From NCBI RefSeq assembly GCF_000013625.1, contig NC_009659.1:62001-126000 (forward strand): 64,000 nucleotides of DNA. The letters run 5' to 3'. The notes beneath the pieces are model-generated. The model did no database searches and was not told the origin of the DNA. It worked only from the letters and a program-made list of their open reading frames with translations. The stretch comes from Janthinobacterium sp. Marseille (lineage in GTDB: Bacteria; Pseudomonadota; Gammaproteobacteria; Burkholderiales; Burkholderiaceae_D). This document shows positions 1 to 9,674 of this stretch, in pieces (the stretch's first letter is position 1; every line of letters begins with the position of its first letter). Made by a program: the position numbers and the translations under genes.

Positions 1-690
1 GAAGCGGCCCGGGCGGTACTGGCAGTACAGGAAGTGCGTCTGTCACAAACGCAGGTGTTGGCATCGGATGACGGTGTGATTTCTGCACGCAGCGCTACCG
101 TGGGTGCGGTCGTTAGCGCGGGTACCGAATTGTTCCGCCTGATACGCCAGGGGCGCCTGGAGTGGCGTGCCGAAGTGATTTCATCAGAATTGGGACAATT
201 GAAAACGGGTACGTCGGCATTGATCACGGCGGCGAACGGTACACAGGTCAAGGGCAAGGTGCGCATGATTGCACCAACTGTCGATGCGCAAAATCGCATG
301 GCGCTGGTGTATGTCGATCTTGCACCGGTTGCGCCAAATACTGCACCGGTGCGTGCCGGTATGTTTGCGACCGGTCAGTTTGACCTTGGTAATTCGAGCG
401 CAGTCACCGTACCGCAGCAGGCCATCGTGATCCGTGACGGCTTCAGCTATGTATTCCGCATGAATGCAGATAACCGTGTATCGCAACTCAAGGTGCAGCC
501 TGGCCGTCGCCTGGCCGACCGGATTGAAATTATCTCCGGCGTACCGGTGGATGCGGTGCTGGTAGCGAATGGTGCAGGCTTCCTGAACGATGGCGACCTG
601 GTGAAAGTCGTCACGGAGGCACCGGCTGCAGCCAGCACTGAACAGAAAGCAGCGACGCCGCCGGTAGGCGCGACCGCTGCTACCAAATAG
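1..690 (+). CDS. RND efflux periplasmic adaptor (membrane fusion protein), 5'-truncated
   Basis: C-terminal three quarters of an HlyD/AcrA-type adaptor that links an inner-membrane RND pump to an outer-membrane channel. The frame is open from base 1, so the true start lies outside the window. The visible part opens with the second half of a lipoyl/barrel-sandwich domain (DDGVISARSATVGAVV), continues into a beta-barrel domain and ends in an Ala/Thr-rich tail. Its stop lies 8 bp before the RND pump gene, so the two are surely co-transcribed. The substrate cannot be read from this part. Confidence 0.93.
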   Translation, partial: EAARAVLAVQEVRLSQTQVLASDDGVISARSATVGAVVSAGTELFRLIRQGRLEWRAEVISSELGQLKTGTSALITAANGTQVKGKVRMIAPTVDAQNRMALVYVDLAPVAPNTAPVRAGMFATGQFDLGNSSAVTVPQQAIVIRDGFSYVFRMNADNRVSQLKVQPGRRLADRIEIISGVPVDAVLVANGAGFLNDGDLVKVVTEAPAAASTEQKAATPPVGATAATK

Positions 691-698
691 GAGCACGC

Positions 699-3600
699 GT
701 GAATTTTTCCTCGCTTTCCATCAAGAACCCGATCCCGGCAATCATGTTGTTTGTGTTGCTGGGACTGGGGGGCTTGCTCGCCTTCAAATCGAGTGCGGTA
801 CAGGACTTCCCTGATATCGAATTACCTATCGTTATCGTCAACGCTTCCCTGCCCGGTGCTGCACCAGCGCAGCTGGAAACGGAAGTCGCACGCAAGATAG
901 AGAACTCGGTCGCGACGCTGCAAGGTATCAAGAATATTTACACCAAGGTACTCGATGGCACGGTCACCGTGACCGTGGAATTCATCCTTGAAAAAAATAT
1001 TTCAGACGCGGTCAATGATGTGCGCGATGCAGTTGCCCTGGTACGTGCAGACATGCCCGCCGACTTGCGCGATCCTTCGGTCACCAAGGTCTCGACCGCG
1101 GGACGCGTGATCACCACATTCACAGCAGCGGCCGCACCAGGCAGCCAGGTTGATGAACAGGAACTGAGCTGGTTCGTGGATAACACGGTGTCTAAGCGTT
1201 TGCTGGCAGTGCCGGGTGTCGGTTCGGTCAAACGCGTTGGTGGTGTGACGCGTGAAGTCAGGGTGGAACTGGATACGGCAAAAATGGCCGCGCTGAATGT
1301 GACGGCTGCCGATGTGTCGCGTCGTTTGCGCCAGGTGCAGCAGGAAGCACCTGGTGGTCGTGGTGATGTCAGTGGTGCGGAACAGGCGGTGCGGACCATC
1401 GCGACGGTGAAGACGGCTGACGAATTGTCGAAGATGGATATACCGCTGACCGATGGCCACCATATCCGCCTGGATCAGGTTGCTACCGTGACGGATACCA
1501 TCGCCGAACGACGTACGTCGGCATCACAGGATGGAAAGACTGTAGTCGGCTTTGAAGTATTCCGTACCAAAGGCGGCAGTGAACTCGCAGTCGCCAAGGG
1601 CGCCAAGGAAGCGGTGGCGGAACTACAGAAGAACCATAGCAATATCGTCTTCAAGGAAGCCATCGATAATGCCAAGCCGATCAAGGAAGACTTTGATGGC
1701 TCGATGTCGCTGCTGTACGAAGGTGCACTTCTCGCGGTGCTGGTGGTCTGGTGGTTCCTGCGCGACTGGCGTGCAACGCTGGTGGCATCCGCCGCCCTGC
1801 CTTTGTCCGTGATCCCGACCTTCCTCGGCCTGGCTTACTTTGGCTACACACTCAATATGGTGACCCTGCTGTCGCTGGCATTGGTGGTGGGCGTGCTGGT
1901 TGATGATGCGATTGTGGAAATTGAAAATATCGAACGCCACCTGAGCATGGGCAAGACCCCTATGCAGGCGGCGATGGAAGCGGCTGATGAAATCGGTATG
2001 GCGGTGATTGCGACGACCTTTGCACTGGTTGCCGTGTTCCTGCCGACTGCTTTCATGGCGGGTATTCCGGGTTTGTTCTTTAAACAGTTTGGCTGGACCG
2101 CAGTGCTTGCGGTATTGGCTTCGCTGGTGGTCGCGCGTTTGCTGACGCCGATGATGGCGGCCTACATCCTGAAGCCGAAGAAGCAGCATGTGCAAGAAGA
2201 TGGCTGGCTGATGCAGCGTTACATCAAGGTGATGCGCTGGTGCCTGACCAACAGGCTGAAGACTGCCATTGCATCCGCTGTATTCTTTATCGGTTCGATC
2301 ATGCTGGTGCCTTTATTGCCGACCGGCTTTGTGCCACCGACAGATCGTGCGCAGACGCAAATCAATATTGAATTGCCGCCTGGCAGTACGCTGAAGGAAA
2401 CCATGGCGATTACGGAGCGGGTGCGCCTTGCGGTAGCGCAGGATAAAAACATCCTCAGTATTTTCAGCTCCATCGGCGGCGGTTCCAGTGGTGACGCATT
2501 TGCACCGGGTGCTTCGGCTGAAGCGCGTCGCGCGGTGATGACATTGACGACCGTGCATCGTAATGATCGCAAGGAAAAAATTTCGGATATCGAAGCCAAG
2601 ATACGCGAACGCATCGCCGATATTCCTGGTGCACGGTTCACGGTCGGCACGCCGGATACCGGCGTCAAGATGCAATTGGTCTTGCGCAGTGAAGATCCGG
2701 TGGCCCTGTCGGAAGCGGCAAAGAAAGTGGAGCGTGAATTACGTGGCCTGAAGGGTATCGGTAATGTGACGTCCAGCGCTTCACTGGTGCGTCCGGAAAT
2801 CATCGTGCGCCCGGATCCTGCGCGTGCCGGTGACCTGGGTGTAACCACGGCCAGCATTGGTGAAACGGTGCGCGTGGCGACGGCCGGTGACTACGATATG
2901 AATTTGCCGAAGATGAACCTGTCTGAACGCCAGGTGCCGATCCGCGTCAAGCTGCCGGACAATATGCGTGCCGACATTGCCGCGATCGAACGTCTGACGG
3001 TACCTGGTCGGAATGGTCCGGTCATGCTGGGCAACGTTGCATCGGTATACATGGATAGTGGTCCGGCCCAGATTGATCGCCTGAATCGCAGCCGTAACGT
3101 GACGCTGGATGTGGAACTGGGTTCGCGTTCTCTGGGTGAGTTGAACACGGAAGCACGTGCCTTGCCATCGATGCGCAATTTGCCGCCTGCGGTGAAAATC
3201 GCCGAACTGGGTGATGCACAAGAGATGATGTTGCTGTTCAATAGCTTTGGCCTGGCGATGGCGATCGGTGTGCTCTGTATTTACTGCGTGCTGGTGCTCC
3301 TGTTCAAGGACTTCATGCAACCGATCACGATCCTGGCCGCCTTGCCACTGTCTATCGGCGGTGCTTTCGTGGCGCTCCTGATCACTGGCAAGGCCTTGTC
3401 GATGCCGTCGATGATCGGCTTGATCATGCTGATGGGTATCGTGACCAAGAACTCGATCCTGCTGGTGGATTATGCAATCCTGGCGCGCCAGCAAGGGATG
3501 AATCGCTTCGATGCATTGGTTGACGCCTGTCATAAACGTAGCCGTCCGATTATCATGACGACGATTGCGATGGGAGCGGGTATGTTGCCGCTAGCCTTGG

Positions 3601-3827
3601 GCTGGGGCGCTGATCCTAGCTTCCGTTCACCGATGGCGATTACCGTGATTGGCGGGCTGATTACTTCCACCCTGTTGAGCTTGCTGGTGGTGCCTGCAGT
3701 CTTTACCTATATCGATGACCTCGAACAATGGGTGAAACGCATGATGCGGAAGGCACGTGGTATTGGACATCATGATGCGCATCCAACAAGCACGCCTGCA
3801 GAACAGTTGGGTACGGAGAAGCATTGA
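699..3827 (+). CDS. RND multidrug/solvent efflux permease (HAE1-type)
   Basis: Inner-membrane proton-driven exporter of 1042 residues, the normal length for AcrB/MexB-like pumps. It has an N-terminal membrane helix followed by the DFPDIELP porter segment, two large periplasmic loops and two bundles of membrane helices. The proton-relay pair is visible in LVVGVLVDDAIVEIENIER, and the partner lysine in MGIVTKNSILLVDYA. The GTG start has an AGGAG 5-6 bp upstream. It follows its adaptor gene by 8 bp; no outer-membrane factor lies downstream, so one may be upstream of the window or shared. The substrate is not predictable from sequence. Confidence 0.95.
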   Translation: MNFSSLSIKNPIPAIMLFVLLGLGGLLAFKSSAVQDFPDIELPIVIVNASLPGAAPAQLETEVARKIENSVATLQGIKNIYTKVLDGTVTVTVEFILEKNISDAVNDVRDAVALVRADMPADLRDPSVTKVSTAGRVITTFTAAAAPGSQVDEQELSWFVDNTVSKRLLAVPGVGSVKRVGGVTREVRVELDTAKMAALNVTAADVSRRLRQVQQEAPGGRGDVSGAEQAVRTIATVKTADELSKMDIPLTDGHHIRLDQVATVTDTIAERRTSASQDGKTVVGFEVFRTKGGSELAVAKGAKEAVAELQKNHSNIVFKEAIDNAKPIKEDFDGSMSLLYEGALLAVLVVWWFLRDWRATLVASAALPLSVIPTFLGLAYFGYTLNMVTLLSLALVVGVLVDDAIVEIENIERHLSMGKTPMQAAMEAADEIGMAVIATTFALVAVFLPTAFMAGIPGLFFKQFGWTAVLAVLASLVVARLLTPMMAAYILKPKKQHVQEDGWLMQRYIKVMRWCLTNRLKTAIASAVFFIGSIMLVPLLPTGFVPPTDRAQTQINIELPPGSTLKETMAITERVRLAVAQDKNILSIFSSIGGGSSGDAFAPGASAEARRAVMTLTTVHRNDRKEKISDIEAKIRERIADIPGARFTVGTPDTGVKMQLVLRSEDPVALSEAAKKVERELRGLKGIGNVTSSASLVRPEIIVRPDPARAGDLGVTTASIGETVRVATAGDYDMNLPKMNLSERQVPIRVKLPDNMRADIAAIERLTVPGRNGPVMLGNVASVYMDSGPAQIDRLNRSRNVTLDVELGSRSLGELNTEARALPSMRNLPPAVKIAELGDAQEMMLLFNSFGLAMAIGVLCIYCVLVLLFKDFMQPITILAALPLSIGGAFVALLITGKALSMPSMIGLIMLMGIVTKNSILLVDYAILARQQGMNRFDALVDACHKRSRPIIMTTIAMGAGMLPLALGWGADPSFRSPMAITVIGGLITSTLLSLLVVPAVFTYIDDLEQWVKRMMRKARGIGHHDAHPTSTPAEQLGTEKH

Positions 3828-4576
3828 TGTTGCAACTACCCGTTGAACGTCCGCTGCAGTTGACGCAATTGATGCCGGCAGCGCCACTGACACTGGTGGT
3901 GCTGGCACCGCATCCGGATGATTTCGATGCGATTGCAGTCACGCTGCGCTATTTCCACCAGCGCGGTGACACGATACACCTGGCGGTACTGACCACCGGT
4001 GCCAGCGGGGTGGAAGATGGTTACGCCGACGCGTATACTGCGGATGACAAGGCGGTCTTGCGTGAAGCGGAGCAGGCGGCGAGTTGCGCCTTCTTTGGTT
4101 TGCCGGCGGAACGCCTGAGTTTCCTGCGCCTGCCGCCGGATGAAAAAGGCAATCCACGGCTGGATGACGACAACCGGCAATGCATACGGGATTACCTGGC
4201 AGCACGCCAGCCTGACCTGGTCTTCATGCCGCACGGGAATGACAGCAATGTCACGCATCAGCGTACTTACGCCTTGTTCCGTGCGGTGGCACTGGCCGAG
4301 CGCTGGAAAATGTGGGCGGTGTTGAACCAGGATGCAAAGACAGTCGCGATGCGTACTGATCTTTACACCCCGTTCGAGGTAGAGGACGCGGCATGGAAAG
4401 CCGAGTTGCTGCGCCTGCATGCATCGCAGCAGCAAAGAAATTTGAATACACGCGCGCAGGGTTTTGATGAGCGTGTGCTGGCCGTCAATCGCAAAACCGG
4501 GCAAGGCCTCAATGCGGAATATGCAGAGGCCTTTGAACTGGAGCCTTACGGTACAGAATCAACAGGAAAGAATTGA
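3827..4576 (+). CDS. PIG-L family (LmbE-like) deacetylase
   Basis: Protein of 249 residues with the PIG-L/LmbE zinc-deacetylase signature APHPDDFDAIA near the N-terminus and the later PHGNDSNVTHQ histidine motif. Such enzymes remove N-acetyl groups from amino sugars or their conjugates; the substrate here is unknown. The ATG overlaps the RND stop as TGATG, so translation is probably coupled and the gene belongs to the efflux operon. That pairing is unusual and hints at processing of an exported or protective molecule, but this is inference. No signal peptide is seen, so a cytoplasmic location is likely. Confidence 0.85.
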   Translation: MLQLPVERPLQLTQLMPAAPLTLVVLAPHPDDFDAIAVTLRYFHQRGDTIHLAVLTTGASGVEDGYADAYTADDKAVLREAEQAASCAFFGLPAERLSFLRLPPDEKGNPRLDDDNRQCIRDYLAARQPDLVFMPHGNDSNVTHQRTYALFRAVALAERWKMWAVLNQDAKTVAMRTDLYTPFEVEDAAWKAELLRLHASQQQRNLNTRAQGFDERVLAVNRKTGQGLNAEYAEAFELEPYGTESTGKN

Positions 4577-4577
4577 A

Positions 4578-4808
4578 ATGGTTTGTGATCACAAAAAAGT
4601 ATTGGACCTGGAAAAAGCGGGACACTGGGAAGAAGCGCATGCGCTGGTACAAGTGCATGGCGATGAATTCTCATGCCAAATTCACGGCTATCTGCACCGC
4701 GTCGAAGGCGACCTCGGCAATGCGCGTTACTGGTATGGCCGTGGCAATAGCAGCTTGCCGAAAAATACGCTGGAAGAAGAATTCCAGCGTCTGTACGCCA
4801 AGCTGTAA
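4578..4808 (+). CDS. Small conserved hypothetical protein (76 aa)
   Basis: Starts one base after the deacetylase stop (TGAAATG), with GGAAAG upstream, so it is the last gene of the efflux/deacetylase operon. The product is soluble and helix-rich, with a GHWEEAHALVQ helix and an HRVEGDLGNARYWYGR segment that resembles a single TPR-like helical pair. There are no membrane segments and no catalytic motif. A longer reading from an upstream codon is possible but would overlap the deacetylase. I do not recognise a function. Confidence 0.7.
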   Translation: MVCDHKKVLDLEKAGHWEEAHALVQVHGDEFSCQIHGYLHRVEGDLGNARYWYGRGNSSLPKNTLEEEFQRLYAKL

Positions 4809-4829
4809 TGCACCAGCTGTAACAGTCGC

Positions 4830-5321
4830 TTAACGGGGTTTGCGGTACTCCGCGTCTATCCAGTCCGAAGCGCTGCTGCGCGTCAGCTTGAAGTTCGGGG
4901 CAACGCGGATTTCGGCGATTTGTTCGCCGTTTTCATCGATGGCGCTCAGCGTCGCATAAGGATCGTCTTCATCCGGCACGATATCCAGGTTGACCGTGAT
5001 GCTGGCCGTTGTCGTATTGACGGTTACAGTTTTGTGCAGGTCGGCATGCAATTGCTGCTCATGGCGTCGCAATACTTCTGATGCGGTTTTGACCAGAGTA
5101 TGGAAGGCCGGGGTATCCAGCGGTTTCGGATTCTTCTTGTCGCGACCCATGGTCCACGGGCCGACCAGCGCCGGTTCCGATTCACCATCCTTGATCATTT
5201 CCACCGCCCAGCCTTCGTCATCTTCATTCTTGATAACGCGCGCCGTCCAGCCATTGTCGCGCCACAGGCGTGCTTCATTGATTGCGGCGTCGTGGTCGAC
5301 TTCTGCTTCGTCGTTGTGCAT
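4830..5321 (-). CDS. Conserved hypothetical protein (163 aa)
   Basis: Acidic soluble protein without signal peptide or membrane segment. The N-terminal third (ARLWRDNGWTARVIKNEDDEGWAVEMIKDGE) looks like a small alpha/beta fold, and the C-terminal part has regular beta-strand spacing (TVTVNTTTASITVNLDI). It stands alone, convergent with the efflux operon and divergent from the acyltransferase gene. I recognise no family with a known function; codon usage and clean frame support a real gene. Confidence 0.7.
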   Translation of the reverse strand: MHNDEAEVDHDAAINEARLWRDNGWTARVIKNEDDEGWAVEMIKDGESEPALVGPWTMGRDKKNPKPLDTPAFHTLVKTASEVLRRHEQQLHADLHKTVTVNTTTASITVNLDIVPDEDDPYATLSAIDENGEQIAEIRVAPNFKLTRSSASDWIDAEYRKPR

Positions 5322-5499
5322 CAGATATCACTCGGTTTATTGGCTCAGGGGTGCATATCATAGGCGGATTTGCCCTGGAGGGTGCGCGCGGTGCTTATCT
5401 ATCCTGCAAAAAAGCCTTACAGCGTGTAGACTTGCGCCCTTGCGGCCTGTTGTTGAATGGGCGGCAGCCTCAAGAATCAATTCCAAAAAGTCAGAATTC

Positions 5500-6600
5500 A
5501 TGTCCACTGCTTCAAGAATGCCTTGCGTTGATGCGCTCAAGGCGGTTGCCTGTTTGTTGATTGTTTTTCATCACCTCGCGTTTTACGGCCCCATGTCGGA
5601 TATTGCCTATCCACTCATGCCGACCGTGATCGACCTGTTTTATCAATATGGCCGGATGGCGGTGCAAGCCTTCTTTGTGATTGCCGGTTTCCTGCTGGCG
5701 ACCAAGTTCGCGCCGGATGGTGCCGCAGTCGTGCAGCGCCCGCTGAACGCGATTTATCAGCGTTATTTGCGCCTCGTCATTCCTTACCTGGTGGCATTGG
5801 TATTTGCCATCCTGTGTGCGGCACTGGCGCGTGAATGGGTGAGCAGTGACTCGATTCCGGATGCGCCGAGCCTGGCGCAACTCTTGCCGCATATCTTCCT
5901 CTTGCAGGATTTGCTGGACCAGGAAGCCTTGTCAGCCGGCGTCTGGTATGTCGCCATCGACTTCCAGTTGTTTGCGCTGGCGGCCCTGCTCTTGTGGCTG
6001 GCCGGCAAAATCGAAACACGTTACCCGCGCCTCGGCATACTCGGGCCGCTCTTTATTGCCTTGCTGACACTGGCTTCGCTATTTGTATTCAACCGTAACC
6101 AGGGCCTGGATGAAACCGCGCTCTACTTCTTCGGTTCGTATGGCCTGGGTGCACTGGCCTACTGGGCAACGCGGCGTCGCCACGGCATGGCCTGGCTGAT
6201 GTTGTTGTGTGTGGTGGTAGTGGCCGCGCTGCTGGTGGAATTCCGCGGGCGTATCCTGGTGGCGGGTTGCGTGATGCTGCTATTGGGTGTGGCGCGTCAA
6301 TCCGGCGCATTGGAGCGTTGGGTAATGCCCGGCTTCCTGACTTACCTGGGCCGGATTTCCTATTCGGTCTTCCTGATCCACTTCCCTTTGTGCATGGTCG
6401 TGAACGCAGTGTTCTTCCACTACTTCCCGCAGCAACCGGTGGCGAATATCATCGGCATGCTGGTCGCGGTATGCGTCAGCATAGCTGGTGGTGCCTTATT
6501 GTTCCGCTGGGTGGAGAACCGGCCGGGCAGCAAGAAGCGTTTGCTGGCCCCGACCGGCTTCCTGGTCGGCGGCATGATCGTCGCCCACCAAATCACCTGA
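5500..6600 (+). CDS. Acyltransferase family 3 (OafA/YrhL-like) membrane protein
   Basis: Integral membrane acyltransferase of 366 residues with about ten hydrophobic helices. The N-terminus carries the family motif VDALKAVACLLIVFHHLAFYG, in which the histidine pair is thought to be catalytic, and an FFVIAGFLLATKF segment. It ends with the RISYSVFLIHFPL and FRWVENRPGS segments typical of the family. These enzymes O-acylate surface polysaccharides, lipopolysaccharide or periplasmic glycans. I chose the ATG immediately before the family domain; the open frame upstream is not coding-like. It faces the phosphoethanolamine transferase gene 4 bp away, so both neighbours may modify the envelope. Confidence 0.85.
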   Translation: MSTASRMPCVDALKAVACLLIVFHHLAFYGPMSDIAYPLMPTVIDLFYQYGRMAVQAFFVIAGFLLATKFAPDGAAVVQRPLNAIYQRYLRLVIPYLVALVFAILCAALAREWVSSDSIPDAPSLAQLLPHIFLLQDLLDQEALSAGVWYVAIDFQLFALAALLLWLAGKIETRYPRLGILGPLFIALLTLASLFVFNRNQGLDETALYFFGSYGLGALAYWATRRRHGMAWLMLLCVVVVAALLVEFRGRILVAGCVMLLLGVARQSGALERWVMPGFLTYLGRISYSVFLIHFPLCMVVNAVFFHYFPQQPVANIIGMLVAVCVSIAGGALLFRWVENRPGSKKRLLAPTGFLVGGMIVAHQIT

Positions 6601-6604
6601 TTGC

Positions 6605-8329
6605 TTAGGCGCGGCAGCCTGCCGTCATATCGAGTTCCTTGTCGTAATACCTGGATTCAATTTGCAGCATCCCGAGTATCGAGTGGAACAGATTATCCTG
6701 GCTGACAGGATTGCCGGCGCGTCGCTGCAGGCAATCCTTGTTCACGCCAAAGCTGGCCGCAAAGCCCGGCGACATCCACATCACCATTGGCACTTCAGTC
6801 TGTTCTTTCGGTGCGATTGAATATGGCAAGCCGTGCAAATAAATGCCATGTTCGCCCAGTGATTCGCCATGGTCTGACAGGTACAACATGGCGGTGTCAT
6901 ACGAAGTTTGCGACTTCAGGTAGGAGATCGTTTTTGCCAGGAAGTGATCGGTATAGAGCACACCGTTGTCGTAGCTATTGGTAATTTGCTCGCGATTGCA
7001 TTTGCTCAGGTCCGCGGTATCGCAAGTCGGCGTGAAGGTGCGCATCGTGCCTGGATAGCGGCGGTAGTAAGCGGGTCCGTGATTGCCCAATTGGTGCAGC
7101 ACGACGAAGAGGTTGCCATTCCCCGCCTTCTGCACTACACCATCCATACCTTCCAGCATGATTTCGTCCAGGCAGCGCTCGCCGTCGCATAGCGCCGGAT
7201 GCTTGCTGTCGCTCAGCATTTGTTCTTCCAGTCCGTCGCATACACCTTTGCAACCGGCCTGGTTGTCGCGCCATACGGTTTTGACACCGACCTTGTCGAT
7301 GATGTGCAGCAGCGATTCATGGCTGCGTATCTTGGCTTCGTCATAGTTATGGCGGCCATAGATGGAAAACATGCAGGGTACCGACACTTCGGTATTGGTA
7401 CCGCATGAAGTGGCGTGCGGGAAATTCACGACATCCAGTTTGCTGAGTTCAGGCGTGGTCTGGTGTTCATAACCGTTCAAACCCCAGTTCGCGGCGCGTG
7501 TGGTTTCACCGACTACCAGGACAAATAGCATGGGTTTGGTGCGAGCACCCCAGCCTGCAGCCAGCTTGGCGTCGTCGCTGATCTTGATTTTCGGCGTATT
7601 CGCCTGTGCGGTATCGGCCGCTACGACGCGCGTCAGTGAAAACAGATAATTGCTCGGCGTGATCAGGAAGCGCACTTCCTTTTGGTTGCGCATCAATGAA
7701 GAAAAATCCTGGAAGATCAACATGGTGGCGCCGACCGTGACGGCGAGTGCGCCAACTATATACAAGAGGCGCATGAGGATCGCCCGACGTAGCGGCGTGG
7801 TGCGCAGACGCAGCTTCCACACCAGCAGGCTCGGCAGTACACCAAAGATAAATATATGGATGCAGAAATTCAGTGAGAAGAGTTCGCTGGCTTCCTTGAC
7901 GTCGGTGCGCAGGATGTTCCTCACCATTTCCGTATTAAAGAACACGGTGTACTTGTTCATGTAATAGGAGGCGGCGGCCGTCACCAGGAACAATACGATC
8001 AACAGCGGTTTGGCAGTCCAGCGATTAAGCAGCACCAGCAGGCCCACGCTTTGCAGTGCGGTGATCGCTACAAACAGTGCGCCCGCAAAGAGCCATGAAG
8101 CGGGATGCGTCCAGTCACGATTGGCCAGCGCCGCGGCAAAGAACAGGTAATTGCACGTCAGCGAAAAGAACAGGCTCGCAAGGATGGCCAGCCTTTCAAC
8201 GCCTATGGCGGGTAGGCGGGCAATGAAAGTAAAGGGGGTATAAAAGAAGTGGCGATTGCCACTGACCTCTAATACTGCACCGGGATTGCCGACAGTTTGG
8301 GAAGGTTTCAAGACGCGCACCGACTTCAA
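6605..8329 (-). CDS. eptA: Phosphoethanolamine transferase (EptA/MCR-like)
   Basis: Inner-membrane enzyme of 574 residues, with about five N-terminal helices followed by a periplasmic sulfatase-fold domain from about residue 265. Metal-site Glu275 lies in VVGETTRAANW and the nucleophile Thr313 in SCGTNTEVSVPCMFS, both characteristic of lipid A phosphoethanolamine transferases. Cysteines in the periplasmic part (NQAGCKGVCDG, CDGERC) fit the disulfide pattern of the family. It would add phosphoethanolamine to lipid A or core and lower cationic-peptide sensitivity. A ColS/ColR-like system lies just upstream on the same strand and probably controls it. A related acceptor such as a glycan cannot be excluded. 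Confidence 0.88.
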   Translation of the reverse strand: MKSVRVLKPSQTVGNPGAVLEVSGNRHFFYTPFTFIARLPAIGVERLAILASLFFSLTCNYLFFAAALANRDWTHPASWLFAGALFVAITALQSVGLLVLLNRWTAKPLLIVLFLVTAAASYYMNKYTVFFNTEMVRNILRTDVKEASELFSLNFCIHIFIFGVLPSLLVWKLRLRTTPLRRAILMRLLYIVGALAVTVGATMLIFQDFSSLMRNQKEVRFLITPSNYLFSLTRVVAADTAQANTPKIKISDDAKLAAGWGARTKPMLFVLVVGETTRAANWGLNGYEHQTTPELSKLDVVNFPHATSCGTNTEVSVPCMFSIYGRHNYDEAKIRSHESLLHIIDKVGVKTVWRDNQAGCKGVCDGLEEQMLSDSKHPALCDGERCLDEIMLEGMDGVVQKAGNGNLFVVLHQLGNHGPAYYRRYPGTMRTFTPTCDTADLSKCNREQITNSYDNGVLYTDHFLAKTISYLKSQTSYDTAMLYLSDHGESLGEHGIYLHGLPYSIAPKEQTEVPMVMWMSPGFAASFGVNKDCLQRRAGNPVSQDNLFHSILGMLQIESRYYDKELDMTAGCRA

Positions 8330-8429
8330 ATGAAAGAAGTCGCTACGCTATCGAGAGCGCCGTTAATGCCGCGTTAAGACTACGGAATGCTTCTTGATTG
8401 CGGCCTGCTGTGCGGGTGTCGCCGGGATT

Positions 8430-9674
8430 TTACTTGCTGTCGTTTGTGAAAGTGACAATAAAGCGGCTGCCGCCAGCTTCCGGGTTTTCGTACCGGATTT
8501 CCCAGCCCATATGGTCGACCACCCGTTTCACAATTGCCAGGCCCAGGCCTGAGCCCACGTGCTGATTGTCATGGCCGCGCACGAAGCGGTCGAATAAACG
8601 GCTGCGTACATTTTCCGGAATGCCGGGACCGTTATCCTCGATGATTAGCTTATCGGCCGACAGCCATACCTTGACGCTGCCTTTTTCGGTGTACTGGCAG
8701 GCATTGCGCAGCAGGTTGCCGATTGCGATCCCGGCCAGTTCCGGGCGGGCATAGACCCAGGCGTCTTGGGGCGCATGGAATTGCAGTTCTACCGGTTTGT
8801 CGGCTAACAGTTGCTGGCAACGTTCAATTTCACGTTCTATCAGATGCGTTAGCGACAATTGCGAGCCGCCCAGCATATCCGGCGATTGCGAGAGCAGTAA
8901 CAATGCACCTACCCGCTCCGAGGCTTCGCTGGCCACACGGCGTATGCGTTCGGCAACCGCCAGCTCATCAGGCGTGTCCGCCAGTTTGGTTTTCAGCAGC
9001 TCGGATGCGCCGAGCATGATGGTCAGCGGCGTACGTAACTCGTGGCTGACGTCACCGGTAAATAATTTTTCATCGGCGAGGAAGCGTTGCAATTCATCGG
9101 TACGCTTGGCAAATGCACGCGCCAGGATACCGATTTCATTTTCCTTATCGAGGGATGGCAGGTCGGATGGTGCGTCATTGCGTTCTACCGCCGCTGCCAG
9201 CGCGGTGACCGGTGCGACTATGCGTTTGGCCGACGCGAGCCCCAGCCCGATCGAGAGCAGGATACTGGTCACAAATCCGACGCCGAGTGAGATAAAGATG
9301 AGCAACTCGGTATTTTCAAAATCACTGGTATCGTCGACGACCACAAAGCGTTGCTGGCCGATGTCGCGTACCACTAGGTGCACCTCGGTTTCGCCGGTTT
9401 CAATTTCGTGTATGCCATTGGGCAGGTGGCGGAACGCAGGCGGGATATCGTCATCGACGTAAAAACTGATATCCGGTGGCAGCTCCAGTGTGATTTTATT
9501 GATGTGCTGGGTGATCAGGTTGGTCGCCAGCTTATCCAGGTTGTGGTCTATCAGTTGCGACTCGGCCAGCTCGACGGCGGTATATGCAGCCAGGGTAAAG
9601 AAGCTGCACAGGACAAATGCCAGCAGGACAAAGGAACCGGCGATGCGGTTCTTGAGGGATTGACTAGCTTTCAT
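8430..9674 (-). CDS. colS: Sensor histidine kinase, ColS-like
   Basis: Membrane kinase of 414 residues. A first helix spans about residues 12-34 and a second about 124-146, enclosing a small periplasmic sensor region. Then come a HAMP-like segment, a HisKA domain with His211 in FTGDVSHELRTPLT, and a HATPase domain with DNGPGIPENVRSRLFDRF. The periplasmic loop holds the acidic stretch EIETGETEVHL; acidic ExxE-type motifs in ColS proteins are reported metal sensors, so a zinc or iron signal is plausible. The gene starts 11 bp inside the end of the response regulator gene, so the two are translationally coupled. Confidence 0.85.
   Translation of the reverse strand: MKASQSLKNRIAGSFVLLAFVLCSFFTLAAYTAVELAESQLIDHNLDKLATNLITQHINKITLELPPDISFYVDDDIPPAFRHLPNGIHEIETGETEVHLVVRDIGQQRFVVVDDTSDFENTELLIFISLGVGFVTSILLSIGLGLASAKRIVAPVTALAAAVERNDAPSDLPSLDKENEIGILARAFAKRTDELQRFLADEKLFTGDVSHELRTPLTIMLGASELLKTKLADTPDELAVAERIRRVASEASERVGALLLLSQSPDMLGGSQLSLTHLIEREIERCQQLLADKPVELQFHAPQDAWVYARPELAGIAIGNLLRNACQYTEKGSVKVWLSADKLIIEDNGPGIPENVRSRLFDRFVRGHDNQHVGSGLGLAIVKRVVDHMGWEIRYENPEAGGSRFIVTFTNDSK

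Noticed and set aside
4990..5499. 170-codon N-terminal extension of the acyltransferase
   Set aside because: It is antisense to the 163-residue conserved protein and does not match the acyltransferase fold; the domain begins right after the ATG at 5500.
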